DNA of 64,000 nucleotides, taken from positions 276,112,477 through 276,176,476 of the forward strand of contig OW240915.1 in the NCBI GenBank assembly GCA_933207985.1, in the 5' to 3' direction. This document shows positions 10,971 to 23,120 of the stretch, one piece after another; position 1 is the stretch's first letter; each line of letters opens with the position of its first letter. The DNA is from Pelobates cultripes (taxonomy: Eukaryota > Chordata > Amphibia > Anura > Pelobatidae). Under the pieces are notes generated by a model. The model was not told the origin of the DNA and made no database searches. It saw only the letters and a program-made list of their open reading frames with translations. The position numbers were made by a program, and so were the translations under genes.

Positions 10971-12157
10971 CAGTTGTGCTCAAAAGTTTGCATGCCCATG
11001 GATAATTGGTAATATATGGACCACCATTTTTAAATTTTGAGCATTTTTAAATTTTGAGCAGGCAAAACACATTTCTTTTATTTCTTATGGGATTCATATT
11101 CAATTGTACATTATAACAAAATGGCACAATCATAAAACAAAACATGGCAGCAAAGAAAAAAATGAAATGACCCCTGTTCAAAAGTCTGCATACCCTAAGT
11201 TCTTAATATTGTGCATTGCCCCCTATGGCATCAATGACAGCGTGCAGTCTTTTGTATTAGTTGTCTATCAGGCCCCTAATTCTTGCAGGTGTTATAGTTG
11301 CCCTTGCAAAGTCTTTGGTCGTCTTACATAACTCGCATGTTTGAGATCTCCTCAGACTGGCTTGATGATATTAAGGTCAGGAGACTGTGATGGCCACTCC
11401 AGAACCTTCACCTTTTTCTGCTGTAAGCACTGGAGGGTCAATTTGGCCTTGTCTTTAGGGTCATTGTCATGCTGGAAAGTGCAAGAGCGTACCATGCGCA
11501 ACCTTCATGCTAATTGTCTGCCAGTATTTTCTAATAACATGATGCATTCATCTTGTCATCAATATTCCCAAGATTCCCCGTGCCTTTAGAGCTCACACAC
11601 CCCCAAAACATCAGTGAGCCACCATCATGCTTCACAGTGGGGATGGTATTCTTTTTACTATAGGCCTTGTTGACCCCTCTCCAACACAGCACTTATGGTT
11701 GTGACCATAAAACTCTATTTTGGTCTTGTCGCTCCAAATTACAGTATGCCAGAAGCTGTGAGGCATGTCAAGGTGTTGGGCATATTGTAACCGGGCATTT
11801 TTGTGGCATTGGTGCAGTAATTGGCAATTGTGGCGGAAATATTTCTTGGTCTACCTGACCTTGGCTTGATATCAAGAGATCCCCAAATTTTCCACTTGTT
11901 AATAATTGATTGAACAGTACTGACTGGCATTTTCAAGGCTTTGGATATATTTTTATATCCTTTTCTATCCTTATAAAGTTCCATTACCTTGTTATGCAGG
12001 GTTTTTTTTGGCAGCTCTTTTCTGCTCCCCATGACTCAATATCTAGCTTGCTCAAAGCATCCACGTGAGAGCTAACAAACTCATTAGCTATTAATACACA
12101 GATAATAATTGCAATTTAAAAAGCGACAGGTATGGAAATTGAACCTTTAATTGCCTT
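10971..12157 (-). mobile_element. Tc1/mariner element, one end truncated
   Basis: The left terminus CAGTTGTGCTCAAAAGTTTG follows a TA-rich site, as expected for Tc1 elements that insert at TA. The transposase reads on the minus strand. The other terminal inverted repeat should lie past about 12150, but the sequence breaks into a poly-T stretch at 12158, so the end was removed or interrupted. Confidence 0.9.
11203..12032 (-). pseudogene. Tc1-type transposase pseudogene
   Basis: The N-terminus (start at 12032) opens MGSRKELPKK and contains a paired-type helix-turn-helix with GYKNISKALK, VSTVQSIINKWK and the linker motif SGRPR, typical of Tc1 transposases. The catalytic half lies in other frames: WSDKTKIEF near 11721-11745 keeps the first Asp, DNDPK near 11452-11473 keeps the second, and the motif normally read DLNPIE is DLNIIK near 11366-11395, so the third acidic residue is lost and a stop follows at 11352. 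The total is about 830 bases against roughly 1,020 for intact members, so the middle is also shortened. It cannot encode a working enzyme. Confidence 0.9.
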
Positions 12158-12330
12158 TTTTTTTATTATTCTTTATTTTGATTGAGCAGGAGATGACAGT
12201 TTTACCTGCAATGCCACAGTATAAAGCACGTCACAAACATACATTTTCATGGCATATGAAAAACAATTGCTCAATTTTTTAAGTATAATAAACAAGAATA
12301 GTACAGACAGGCTGCATAATCAGGTCGAGT
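12158..12330 (-). mobile_element. Probable retroelement 3' end (poly-A on minus strand)
   Basis: On the minus strand the sequence ends AATCAAAATAAAGAATAATA followed by an A run that directly abuts the broken end of the Tc1 element. AATAAA plus an A tail indicates a retrotransposed 3' end. The body further in is not recognised, so the inner boundary is approximate. Confidence 0.5.
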
Positions 12331-13340
12331 GCTCATGTCTAAACAAGATTTAACATAATAGTCTATGTGAAGACAGCATGAAAGGTTTCATAAGAGTGTG
12401 TTATTAATACGATGCATGTTTTAGTATAGATTTAAATTAAGCTGAGTAGCTGTATACTCAGCCAGCATTGGCAATGCAGCTTAGTGCCACTGGAAAAACA
12501 CCACCAGGAGCAAGGCATAAAAAAGAGAATGCATAAAAGAGATAGCAAAAGCAAGATGTCCCTGCGAGAACAGGAGTAGCTAGTGGTAATCGGGAAGGCT
12601 ATATTATAGGTCTATCCTATGCCACAAGTAGGCCATGTTACAGAGTCCACAACTAAGTTTGGACTGGTATCACTGTATTGAAAAATAATATAGCAACCTT
12701 GGTTGGTATAGATATTCCAGGAGCTGATCCACCTAAAATGGCTTAGGATGTTCTTGTACCTACTATATAAATTAAAATGTATTAAAAATGTGTAAATAAA
12801 CACCTAAAATGTGGTGGTGTAGAAATTCACTCAAATAAACTCCAATGCTTTCCAAAAGGGGACTGGGAAAAAGTGCAACAGTAATGTGTGGTGAATACGC
12901 CTTTAAATCTGCTATAGGCAGAATGAATGGAATAAACACCAAATATTATACTTCACATTTAACAACTAGAGGGAAATTGAGAAACAGTATATAGAACTGT
13001 TCTCTCTACTAATGAGAGATTGGATGAAATATGTAGATCAATAAAATGAATCACATAAATTTCTGCGTGCAATATAACCATATATGGTGTCTGTGCCTTT
13101 AAGTCTATTAAAAAATAGACAGAATGAAGCATGCACCAAAATAGTATACTTTTTGGAAAGGTATAAACCATAAAATAGGAATACAGTATTGAAGACTGAT
13201 CCTATATTGCAATAAATTGTAATATTGATTTAAAAATAACCACGTAAAAAGATAAATCTTCAAAATAATATAAAGTCAAATTTATTAATAAAAAATGCTC
13301 AAAGAGTAATCAAAAAAAATAATGAATGTATAAACTGATT
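12331..13340. other. AT-rich region with a ~70-base segment repeated at 12888 and 13083
   Basis: A segment with GCCTTTAA, CAGAATGAA and CACCAAA in the same order occurs at about 12888-12955 and 13083-13155 in direct orientation, diverged. No coding similarity is visible; probably part of an unidentified repeat. Confidence 0.45.
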
Positions 13341-13700
13341 AAAATACAAAAATATAAGCCAGGAACGTAAAGCAAGAGTATTACCAGCACAATTGTAGTC
13401 CTTGTTTGTAGTTTGTATCCGGGACCGGCCAGGATGGTTGTGGATACTTTGTGTCACGAAAGTTTCCTCTAGCTGTCGGCTTGTCAGTGAGGTTAGCGTG
13501 CGTCTCAGACCTCACTCTGAGAACTGCACGCTGCAGCCCGATCGGTCCCCAACTTGTGAGAGCTTTCCTCGATACACCCAAGGTCCTACTGCTGGGTTGA
13601 AGTCTGCCACCGTATCCTGCTTGAGATCTGACGTGTTTCGTTGGTGTCCACCCCACTTCTTCAGAGATAGAATAGTGTTTGAGCGATGATTTAAATATAT
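13341..13700 (-). repeat. Unidentified interspersed repeat with CTGAAGAAG...ACACGTC motif
   Basis: Read on the minus strand, CTCTGAAGAAGTGGGGTGG is followed by ACCAACGAAACACGTCAG. The combination of a CTGAnGAAG box with a GAAACRYGTY-like box also occurs, diverged, in the insertion at 27.9 kb and near 32.72 kb. The compositionally GC-rich open frames on both strands are not recognisable proteins. Confidence 0.5.
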
Positions 13701-14960
13701 GTCTAATTGATTGATCCTAATTGGTATACATGATGACTATTACATATTATACATACAATGATTGAATAAAACAAAATATTTAAGAGGATATATTGCACTT
13801 ACGGATTTGAAAGAGTAAAAAACGAAAAAATAGAAAAAAAATAGAAAAATGGAAATGAAAATAAGAACAAAGATAAAAAATAAAATAGAAAAATAGATTG
13901 TAATTGATTGTACATTCAATTAGTTAATTGATTTAAAAAGACGGTGTAAAAATATAATTAAAAGGCATAATCCGAAGATATGTTACATCAAGGATCTGTA
14001 AACAAATTGTTAAAAGTCGATATATATACAGTCCATGTCTAAGATAAGTTAAAATGACAAGATATAAATAAAAGACAGTTGTTATTGTGTCCCATAACAT
14101 TGTATAATTCTTCTAATATTATTATAAAATGTGCAAAAGAGTGCAGTTTATATACAATAATAATTTATGGATATGATGAATTTATATAGATAGATAGTAC
14201 TGTAAAATCAGTGTCTTATAATTAGAGGTCTCATTATTTGGTTGTATTCCATACCTGCAAGGAGCATATGAAACAGTAAAAGAATAAAAGAATAAAGGAA
14301 GAGGATGATTAAAGGGGAAAAAAGTAATAATAATAATAATAAAGAGGAAGTTAGGAAAAAATACACATAAATATACAATCAGTGATATTTGTGTCTAAAT
14401 ATTAGGATATACTGATATAATGATATAAACTTAATTGGTGCAAACTAGCTAAAAAGCAAGGATGTACTGGGGAACTAACTTACTAGTGATATGTGTGACT
14501 AAGTGTATAGTTAATGTATCCCAAATATATACATGGGACAGTAAGATATAGAAATCTATAAGGATTGTTCAAATTGACTAATTAAGTGCAGTATATTGAA
14601 CCTTAGTTACTAGTGAATAAGTGCAATTGCTCCCAAAGAGATGTTGAATGCATATGTGGGAGCAAAAAGTGAAAAAAAAAATATATAATAATAAAAAATT
14701 ATTAAAAAATTCTATAAAAAAGCGTACTGTAGCATTCTATAAAAACATTCTATAGCGTTCTATAAAAAGTGTTCTATAAAATGGTATCACTGTATGCCCC
14801 CATGCTGTGCTCTGCTTCCAGCTAGGTTTCATGCTTGCCTGTCCTGGATGGTGTGTTGCGCTGAGTTCTGCTTCTATAAAAGACCATGCTTTTAAGTGGT
14901 CTTTATCTGCTTCTCTGGGGGTCTTCCTGCTGTATGCAGCAGTTTTGCGGGCCCATGAGA
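13701..14960. other. No gene recognised; short tandem CATTCTATAAAA-like units at ~14725-14785
   Basis: Very AT-rich DNA with (TAA)n at about 14325-14342. Near 14725-14785 the word TTCTATAAAA recurs four times at about 14-18 base intervals. Confidence 0.5.
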
Positions 14961-15320
14961 GCGTCTGGTTGAGGTGAACCCATCGTGTGTTCAGGCGTTT
15001 GGTAGGTATTGTCTTCTTTTGGATTCCTCTCCCAAGGAAAGGTCGTCGCTCCTTCGCGGTAGTCTAGGGTGCAGACTCCTCGGGCACTGTAACTGCCGGG
15101 CTTCTGCTTTGGATTTGCCCCCCAGAACGCCTGCCACAGGTGATCAAAGCAGGCGTCGAAGTGGTCTCTCTAAGTCTGGAGCGATGAGCTTTCCGATCGG
15201 GGAGTATGTTGATGTGCGGCGGCCATCTGGGCACGCCATGTGGTGCTCGGACCGCACGGAGATTCAATTGCAGGGAAGTGGTGAGTGCCTCCAGTGGGTA
15301 CTGCCAGGGTATACAAACTT
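14961..15320. other. GC-rich island, possible retroelement 5' region
   Basis: This stretch is much richer in G+C and CpG than its surroundings and holds overlapping open frames on both strands (116 residues plus, 88 residues minus), none recognisable. On the minus strand the phrase ATGGCCGCCGCACATCA resembles 5' leaders of vertebrate L1-type elements, so a retroelement leader is one possibility; an ancient exon or CpG-rich MITE are others. Confidence 0.3.
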
Positions 15321-15326
15321 TTGAGA

Positions 15327-15345
15327 ACATCTGTCTATGTATGTG

Positions 15346-15376
<31 letters not shown>

Positions 15377-15381
15377 GTGTA

Positions 15382-15415
<34 letters not shown>
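15327..15415 (+). repeat. (TATG)n and (TA)n microsatellite
   Basis: GTATGTATGTATG units grade into GTGTATATATGTG and then an uninterrupted TA run. Confidence 0.95.
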
Positions 15416-15420
<5 letters not shown>

Positions 15421-15821
15421 GGCCAGGGATAATAAGCCAAGTTATAGTAGTGGTGTAAAATGGTTGTGGTGTGCCAAAACCGATGTTCAGGCAGACCTGT
15501 AAAAAGAGGGCCCATCAAAATTGAATTATTTGATAAAGGGAGCAGTGGGAGGGCTGAACCAGGCAGTATTGGTCAAGAGGAAGTGGAGGCCTGTGTATTA
15601 ATAGGCCAGGTAACCAGTCCCACAACTTCAGACTCTGCCTACATGCTCAGCCTTCCTATATATATATATATATATATATATCCCATTTATATTGGTATGT
15701 TCTACCAAAGGTTGTCAGCACCTTTCCTGGGACCTCTGTTGCGAAGAATCCTACCTCATAATATCTGTCAATGCTGTCAATGTGAAGAAATACTCCAAAG
15801 TTAAAAATGAATCTCGTTATT
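15416..15821. other. Unclassified sequence with (TA)n at 15656-15681
   Basis: No gene recognised; the 114-residue plus frame is interrupted by the TA microsatellite and looks spurious. Confidence 0.5.
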
Positions 15822-15901
15822 TTAACCCCTTAAGGACCAAACTTCTGGAATAAAAGGGAATCATGACATGTCACACAAGTCATGTGTCCTTAAGGGGTTA
15901 A
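15822..15901. mobile_element. 80-bp TTAA MITE, complete
   Basis: The element begins TTAACCCCTTAAGGAC and ends with its exact reverse complement, giving 16-bp perfect terminal inverted repeats that include the TTAA site. It is too short to encode anything. The ends match the piggyBac-like family seen at 486 and 22394. Confidence 0.95.
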
Positions 15902-16702
15902 TGTAAGTGTTCCTATTGGTATTTAGATCACTTCCCCTATTTAACACCAAAACACCAAATAATTTACATTTATTCCAGCTCCAGAACAATCTCATCTCTG
16001 CAGCTGCTCCTCCTTAGAGTAAAACATTAGTTATGATGACTATTGTCCAATCCAATACTTCTTGCAGACATGCATGGCAATTGCGGAGCTTTCCCAATCA
16101 AATTATTCTTATAGATGCTGTGCTCTATATGTCCAAAAGAGTGTCAGTCTATGCACTAAAACCTCTTCATTAAGATAAAGTGGTTTTGGAATTGTCTGTT
16201 TAGAATTAAGAAGTCCACCTAACATTAAGAGTTTACTCAGTAGTCAACCTCCCAAGTCTTCCTTGACAAAGTATGGTAGAATTCCGATGGATTCTGGGAG
16301 CTAGTCATTTATAATAAGATGGAGACCAAACTAGGGTCCATAGAAATTAGATTATCATCATCAATATGCAGCCAACATATCCCACAGTAATGCCTACTCA
16401 GAGAGCAGATTTATAGGATTGCCTCTTTTGGACCATAGCTCTAACACTACAACCAGTTTATTCACCACCTATTCATCACCAAAACAGTTTTTCCTTATCC
16501 TTCCTACATTATCTGCATTGAACGTGCTTAATAATAGATCATCATGATTTCATCTTTTTTTCCTGAAACTTTTTTGTTTTCTTTGCCTTGAAGTTAAATC
16601 ACTATTACTTCCAGAGCCAACATATTAAAAAGCCACAGAACCTATAGTAAAACAGCAGAAGATTGATACCTATGCAACAAAATATGATGCCTGAGGTGGA
16701 AC
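15902..16702. other. No gene recognised
   Basis: Sequence of ordinary composition without recognised coding, repeat or RNA features. Confidence 0.5.
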
Positions 16703-17273
16703 TTAAAGGGACTCTCCAGTGCCAGGAAAACAATCTGTTTTCCTGGCACTGCAGGTCCCCTCTCCCTCCCACCACCCATCCACGGTTGCTGAAGGGGTGA
16801 AAATCTCTTCAGTGACTTACCTGAGACCCCCGCCGATGTCCCTCGGTGGTGGTTTCAGGTCGCCGTCGCTCCTCCCCTTTATCACGTCAGCCGGCGGGGG
16901 AGACTGATCCCGCCTGCCGGCTGAGGAGGCCTAATGCGCATGCGCGACAATGCCGCGCAAGCGCATTAGAGCTCTCCATAGGAAAGCATTAAAAATGCTT
17001 ATCTATGCTTTCCTATGGGGAATTGAGCGACGCTGGAGGTCCTCACACAGCGTGAGGATGTCCAGTGACGCTCTAGCACAGAAAACCTGTGCTATGAAGC
17101 AGGAAGTGCCCTCTAATAGACAGCCACTAGAGGAGGAGTAAACCCTGCAAGGTAATTATTGCAGTTTATGAAAACTGCAATAATTACACTTGCAGGGTTA
17201 AGGGTCGTGGGAGTTGGCACCCAGACCACTCCAATGGGCAGAAGTTGTCTGGGTGCTTGGAGTGTCCCTTTAA
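16703..17273. mobile_element. 571-bp TTAA MITE, complete
   Basis: Left end TTAAAGGGACTCTCCAGTGCC-like and right end, read in reverse, TTAAAGGGACACTCCAAGCA, both with TTAA. Subterminal perfect hairpins are visible: AGTGCCAGGAAAACA pairs with TGTTTTCCTGGCACT near the left end, and TAATTATTGCAGTTT pairs with AAACTGCAATAATTA near 17153-17188. The GC-rich interior (16.75-17.1 kb) gives the short open frames here, which are not genes. Confidence 0.9.
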
Positions 17274-17576
17274 ATGGATGGGACAAATTTTGTTGATGTA
17301 CCAGGAATAAATCATGCTGCATGATACCAATATATTTAATATCAAGAGAACTGCCATAGGTACATAGCACTTCACAGGCTATAACATGGTAGATGGGAGG
17401 TACAGTAAATGCAGTTGTTATGTAGATTATAAGTGGGAGGGGGGAAACATATGCATGCATTTGGATAGGAGAATCTTGCCATGCGGAGTTTACAATCTGA
17501 ATGGGAATGAGTTGAGTCCTTAATATGAGAGTTAGTAATGATTTTGCTTTTGTTCTTTCCCAAAAGAAAGTTAATA

Positions 17577-17840
17577 TGAGGTGTTACGGATTTATCGAAG
17601 TTCTAATTGGTCCCTTTGTTCCTATAAAAGCAGGCAGGAAGGTGCAGCTGCTGTTCAGTCTGATAGAGTTCAATCAGTATGAGTACTTTTACTGTTAGTT
17701 TTCTTAAAAGCAGCTGATGTAGGCTTCGTCTATTAGCCCTCTGAAAGGTATTCTGAACTCAAAGAGTAAATTAAAGTCATAGCCATTATCTTTGTTGGAA
17801 CACAGTTTGTTCTCTTAATTTCTTCGCTCAGGCAGTGTCA
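17577..17840 (+). promoter_or_regulatory. Promoter-like segment, possible LTR fragment
   Basis: An inverted CCAAT box (ATTGG, 17606-17610) lies 12 bases before a TATAAAAG box (17623-17630), followed by a G/C-containing leader, and then AGTAAATTAAAG-like and TGTTGGAACACAGTTTG sequence. This order of promoter then weak polyadenylation signal is common in LTRs. No paired copy, terminal TG/CA or target duplication is visible, so it could instead be a solo fragment or chance. Confidence 0.35.
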
Positions 17841-20800
17841 GAGATAAAACAATGCCTGTCAATGTGGGGGTAATTATATATCTAAAAAAAATGTTATTTA
17901 AATTTGAATGAACAAAAATTGAATAAAACAAACATAAGCACTGTCAGCAATTAATCATTTAAGACGAGAATCTTGCATTTGCAAATTGCAATCTTACAAA
18001 TATTCTTTTCATAATGGAACTCTCTAGGTATGATAAAATCTATTGCTCCTTTCATAGGTTATTGGGCAGAGATGCCAACTTTCTTTTTGATGTGCAAAGA
18101 ATTCCATAGTTTTAAGCCCTATCCCTGAGTCAAATACAATAACTGCCTCTTGACAATGCACCTTACTCTTGTACCATGCAGCTATCTTTGGGCCATGCCT
18201 GTCCATGTCTCACCACATGTTGCAAAATAAAGATTTCTAGAAACATTCAAAAGAGACAGTCACTGTGAAGACAAGTAGCAGTTATGACTTATCTGCACAG
18301 TGTTTGGCTTCCAAGGCTATCAGGAAACTTGGGGGTGGAAGGTAGGGGGTGAAGAGTAGGGGGATAAGGCAAGCAATACCTATTATTGAACTACCTCAAT
18401 GCTAAAGGACCCCACTAATAGGTGAGTGCCAGATGATCCGGCATGCACCCCTGTATCCAGGGATCAGTTGACACTAACTCCACAGAATCACTGTGGCAGG
18501 CTGTCCCAGCAATTCTATTACATTAAACTGCCTTGCTGAACCATTTTAGGAAGTCTCAGTGCTGAGACATCCAATCATCATTGTACATGCCATGACTGCA
18601 GTGATTGTGTATATTGTGTCTGATTTGGAGGTCCACGAAATGGCTGCAAGTGATAGACATTTTATCACTGAGACTTTCATGTTACCTACATAGAGCTTAA
18701 TTAAACATGATTATTATTATTATTATTATTACTACTACTATTATTTTACAGTTATTATCATCCATTCCAGAGAAGATTGTTTATTATTGAGCAATTTTTA
18801 AGTTAGACAATTTTCAAGCCATATGTGGACGCAATCAGCTGGTATGTGTTCAACTTAGAGCTCATATAGATCAATTCTAAGTTGAGCTTGCAAATTTTAA
18901 GAGGAGAGCGAATATTAGTACCTCAGAGTTTCACAGAATCATTAAAGGTTTTGCATGAATTTTGAAGCAAGATAGGAATTCAGGTAAACAAACCCTAATT
19001 ATATTAGAAATGCAGAGCTAATTTGCTGTAATATAATTATGCTGTGTATTCCAATCAGTAAATTGTCTTTAAAGAGCTCAAAACTGAACTGACAATAAAA
19101 AGCATTAAAGGCAAATTATAAATTCTAAGCGTTAAAATAAAATCTGCAAAATCTGTGCAGTATCTTAACACACTGAAGTGGAAACATTTTTCTTTAACAA
19201 TCAAATATATTCTCTAGCAGTTTACAAATGTAGATATATTTTTATTTCATTTACAAAAGTCTTGAAATTTAATATGTCCCACTGCTCTTGCGATTGATAC
19301 TTTTCTGTAGCATACAATAATAAACATAGAAAGCCTATCCCCTAATTGTGGTTTTCTTCAGGTATCTGCAGGGATTTTGCTGGAAATCATGGAACGCAGA
19401 AGCAGTTAAGTGCTTTTGCCACTAAGGATTTTGAGTACATATTCCCCATGGAGAGGACTGTAGTGGTAATATCCACTGTACAGATACAGCAATGAATTCT
19501 AGGTGTGTTTAATATTTTAGATAACCTTTCTAATCTTGCACCTTAAATTAGTAGTCCCCAGGCTATCGCTGTGATCTTTACATTGCGATTTTTTTTTTTG
19601 TTTCTGATTACACGATGTGTTTCAGCATTAATAATTTTACTTTTAACTTGCTCGGTGATGAAATTGCCTCCATTTGTAGAATTTCTTGGCTGGAAATTGA
19701 ATTCTTAAAGAACCACTAAAGTTTTTATATATGTTTCTTTTTAACTTTTACTTTTACTTTTTGAAGCCAAGGCTGAAACAGGATGCACGCAGAGTAAGTG
19801 TGAGATGATATGAAGTTTTTTTTTTAAATATATCCAAATTTATTCAAAGCAGGGGGTTTCCATACTTAAACAGGAAGCACGCATGCCATCAAAGTGACCA
19901 CATTTTAATAACTGTGATGTGCCAAGTTTATAAGGAATTGATAAAGGGACTTTAATTAGACACCTGTACCAATTTCATATGAAATGAAACATTCACTGCT
20001 GATTGGCTAAGCAACGTTATTACTTTTATCACTTACCTTGAGGCTTATCAGCAGTTAAGCAGCAGTGAGATCCAGTTATGGTAAAAATCGACACGTATCA
20101 GCACCGCTACATGTCTGTTTTACTGTGGCCAGGTGAAAAAAGTATTTTTAAGTTTTGCCTCTATTAAAAAAGTTGAAAAGTTAATGTATAAATGTAATGT
20201 CCATTTTATACATTTCAATTTATCACAGCTATATTATAGAACATTCTTTGCTGATTGAAGTAAAGTACAGCTTCATGACTAACAGCACATATTAGAGTAT
20301 ATTTAATACCTTACACAAGAAATGTATGCAGTGGAATACAGAAATAAAATTTTCTTCAATTTCATTTTTTCCCCCTTTTTTTTAACAGGCAAAAAGCTTT
20401 ACTTGCCGCAAATGTAATTTCTCCCGGTAAAGTCTGATTGCTTGGATGTCTCAGAAGAAGCCCAATATATCTGAAATGTAAAATAGTTATTTGTATAAAG
20501 ACTCTTCCTAAATGCTCAAGTGCCTTTATGCTTAAAAATGCATGCAATGGAAGTTTAGTATTGTATAATATGCATTCCATTCTTTGAACAGATATATGTT
20601 GGGATGATTCATTGAAATTCATTGACAATTTGCTCAAATATGTTTTATGCATGAGGTTGAACTTGGATGTCTAGTAGCTATAAAACTTGATGCATCACCA
20701 CCTAGATTAAGAAACTGCCTTAATCTAAATGTAATTGTCTTAAAGGCAATATACAATATTGGCCTTAAGACATAGACCGGATAAAAATATACATTAATGA

Positions 20801-22393
20801 ACACGGATAAATGGAAACCGTTGATGGACAGAATTATAAATGAGTGAATTTAAATGTATAGAGTATCAACCTTATGTGCTTCTGATCTACTGGCCTAAGT
20901 CCCTTTCACACAGAAATGTTAAACAGAAAAAAATACTCAATACTCTGTCACAAACACACAGACACAAGCACATAAAATGTAATAAGCGTTGAAAAGGATG
21001 TAAATTGCAGAACAACTAAAATATCAGGGTTATATAAAAAAACTAGTTATTTTCAGGAATTTCTAAAGGAATTGTACATTTTAGGCCAAGAAATAACTTA
21101 GTAAGATACATAGAATTGGAAATTCAAGCTATTGTGATCTAAAATTTGCATTCGCTTTGTGCATTCCAAATACTTTGACGTTTAGTGCATGCCCCATTAT
21201 GGCTTTATTCTGCTGAAGGTCTAGTTCGGAGCCACATCCTCTTGTGGTCTGAGGTGTAAAGTTAGGGCCGCAGTGCTGCCATAATAATGTTGTAAGCTAT
21301 CATTTGTAGATGTCATCAATTGCCATTAAAGTAGATGGTGATGGCTTTTATCCATCTTAGTCCCAGTCCCTTAGCCTGTCCAGCATTCACGTTCTACCTT
21401 CCTTAGTGTTGAGGGAGATTCTTGACTTTAGCTTGTAACGTCCTCTATTGCATGTGCTTTATTCTAGTCAACAAGTTGAATGGATGTAAGTCACAATTCC
21501 AAGGTAGCCATGCAATGAGACACTGTTTTTTGTTTATTTTTGTAAAAAACATAAAGATTCACCACCAGGTAGAAAAGAGTTAGGACTTCACTTCAAATGA
21601 ATGCAGTATTACTTAAGTTCTAATTTAGCAATAAGTCACTGCTTTATTTATCTACAGTTCGGTGTTTATTTTAATCACAGGCCATAGTTATAGCCTGAAT
21701 TCATCTGTTTCAATTTACTGTTGGCTGTTTCTTTCTCTACAGATATCCAAATACTAGAGACTAGGGCTTTTATTTTTCATAGTTCGTCCATTGCGTATTT
21801 ATTTTATAATGTTATTTTAAACGTAGGCCTTGTTTGTCTGGTTTTACATAAGAATTTTGATTCGGTTTGGTTTTAATTTGCTTAATTGTAGCAAAATCAA
21901 ATATTTGAGAAAATTAACAACTGTTCATGTAAAATAAACAGCCTGTGATACAGTTTATTATTTTTCACTATGAAATGCCAGCGTTATTGACTTGTGAAAC
22001 ATCAACACATTTAGTAAAAACATATTCATGGGAAAGAGGAGCTTATTTATTTAACGCTCAAACTAACAATGTTTATTTGAAATGTGGGATGCATAATAAT
22101 TAGCATATAAATGCAGGGTTAAATAGCAACTTTTAGGTGTAGGTAACTAATCAAAGACAAAAATCTTAAGTCCTAAAACATAAACTGTGCAAATGTACAC
22201 ATGTTTATATTTATTTAATAATATCAATTATAGATATATTGGGAGATAAGTTGTTTTATAAACTATATGCTCTCTCTGTAATATTTCAGACATGGTTTGA
22301 ATATTTATTGCATAAGTTCCTTTTGGCAAAAAAAGTGATATTTATGTATATATTATTAGTTATATTAATGCAATTTTAAAAATGGTCAATTAA
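17841..22393. other. Longest stretch without recognised repeats
   Basis: About 4.5 kb of AT-rich DNA with only a (TTA)n run at 18709-18745 and short homopolymers. If conserved noncoding elements exist in the window, this is the likeliest place, but I cannot measure conservation. A weak exon candidate at 20389-20426 is listed separately. Confidence 0.5.
20389..20426 (+). other. Candidate 38-nt exon with zinc-finger-like reading frame
   Basis: A long pyrimidine tract (20361-20383) runs into AACAG, and 38 bases later there is a GGTAAAG donor. The intervening frame reads AKSFTCRKCNFSR, with a C-x2-C pair and a following Phe, like the first half of a C2H2 finger cut by an intron. This could be chance: the sequence is short and no neighbouring exon was found. 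Confidence 0.2.
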
Positions 22394-22680
22394 TTAACCC
22401 CTTCTTGCCTGTCACAATGATCATCCAATTTGGGTGACAGGCTCTCACGGCGTTTGGATCCCTCGGTCTATACTGTTGGGCTGTTCGGCAGTGTCTCTGC
22501 CTGATGCATGCCGTGATTGGCATGTACAAGGCTATTGTTGGCTGCCTTAATCCATCAATGATGATATAATCATCCCGGGAGCCAATCCGAGTTCTAGTTG
22601 ACAGCTAACGCATGCAATCACTGAGAGTGACTCTCACAGATATTACTCAGCCTGGGGGGTAAGCAATCTACTATAAAGTG
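22394..22680 (+). mobile_element. TTAA MITE fragment (CCCCTTCTTGCC end)
   Basis: TTAACCCCTTCTTGCCTGTC opens the fragment, and GCCTGTCA pairs with TGACAGGC 30 bases later. No right terminus is seen; the GC-richer body fades near 22680. Confidence 0.6.
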
Positions 22681-22699
22681 AAGTGTTATAATTAGTGAT

Positions 22700-22940
22700 G
22701 TTAGGTTTAGTTAGCCTGAGTTAGGATTAGAACTAATTAGAATTAGGTAGGCAGCCTTCAGCACTCCAAATGCTATGGACTACATCTCCCATAATGCTCT
22801 TGCAGTGATTACACTGGCAAAGCATCATGGGAGATGTAGTCTGCAACATCTAGCATGCCTAAGGTTGCCTACCTCTTCCTTAGATAGTCCTAATTAATCC
22901 TAATCCTAAGGCAAACCCTCACTAACAGTTCTAATTCTAA
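22700..22940. mobile_element. Foldback MITE with CTACATCTCCCATAATGC arms
   Basis: Arms 22745-22807 and 22812-22876 are inverted copies around a four-base centre (ATTA-type loop). They contain GACTACATCTCCCATAATGC and its complement, a motif widespread in vertebrate DNA-transposon remnants. Outside the core, TTAGGATTAG/CTAATCCTAA words extend the pairing to about 22710-22915. Confidence 0.85.
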
Positions 22941-23120
22941 CAGTTCATTTTGTAGTAAATTGTTTTGTGATCTCTGTGAAATGTCTGATAGTGATTCTGG
23001 TTAGGTTTAGTTAACCAAAGTTGCTGGCTCTTGTATGGGAAGGGAAACATGACATCCAAGATGGTAATGCAAGATTAAAACTGTACACACAGTACACAAA
23101 AGGCCTGTGAACTTCATCAT

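Noticed and set aside
11104..11858. Plus-strand frames over the Tc1 element
   Set aside because: They are antisense shadows of the minus-strand transposase.
15206..15518. Frames crossing the TATG/TA microsatellite
   Set aside because: Tyr/Ile/Cys runs are translation of the microsatellite.
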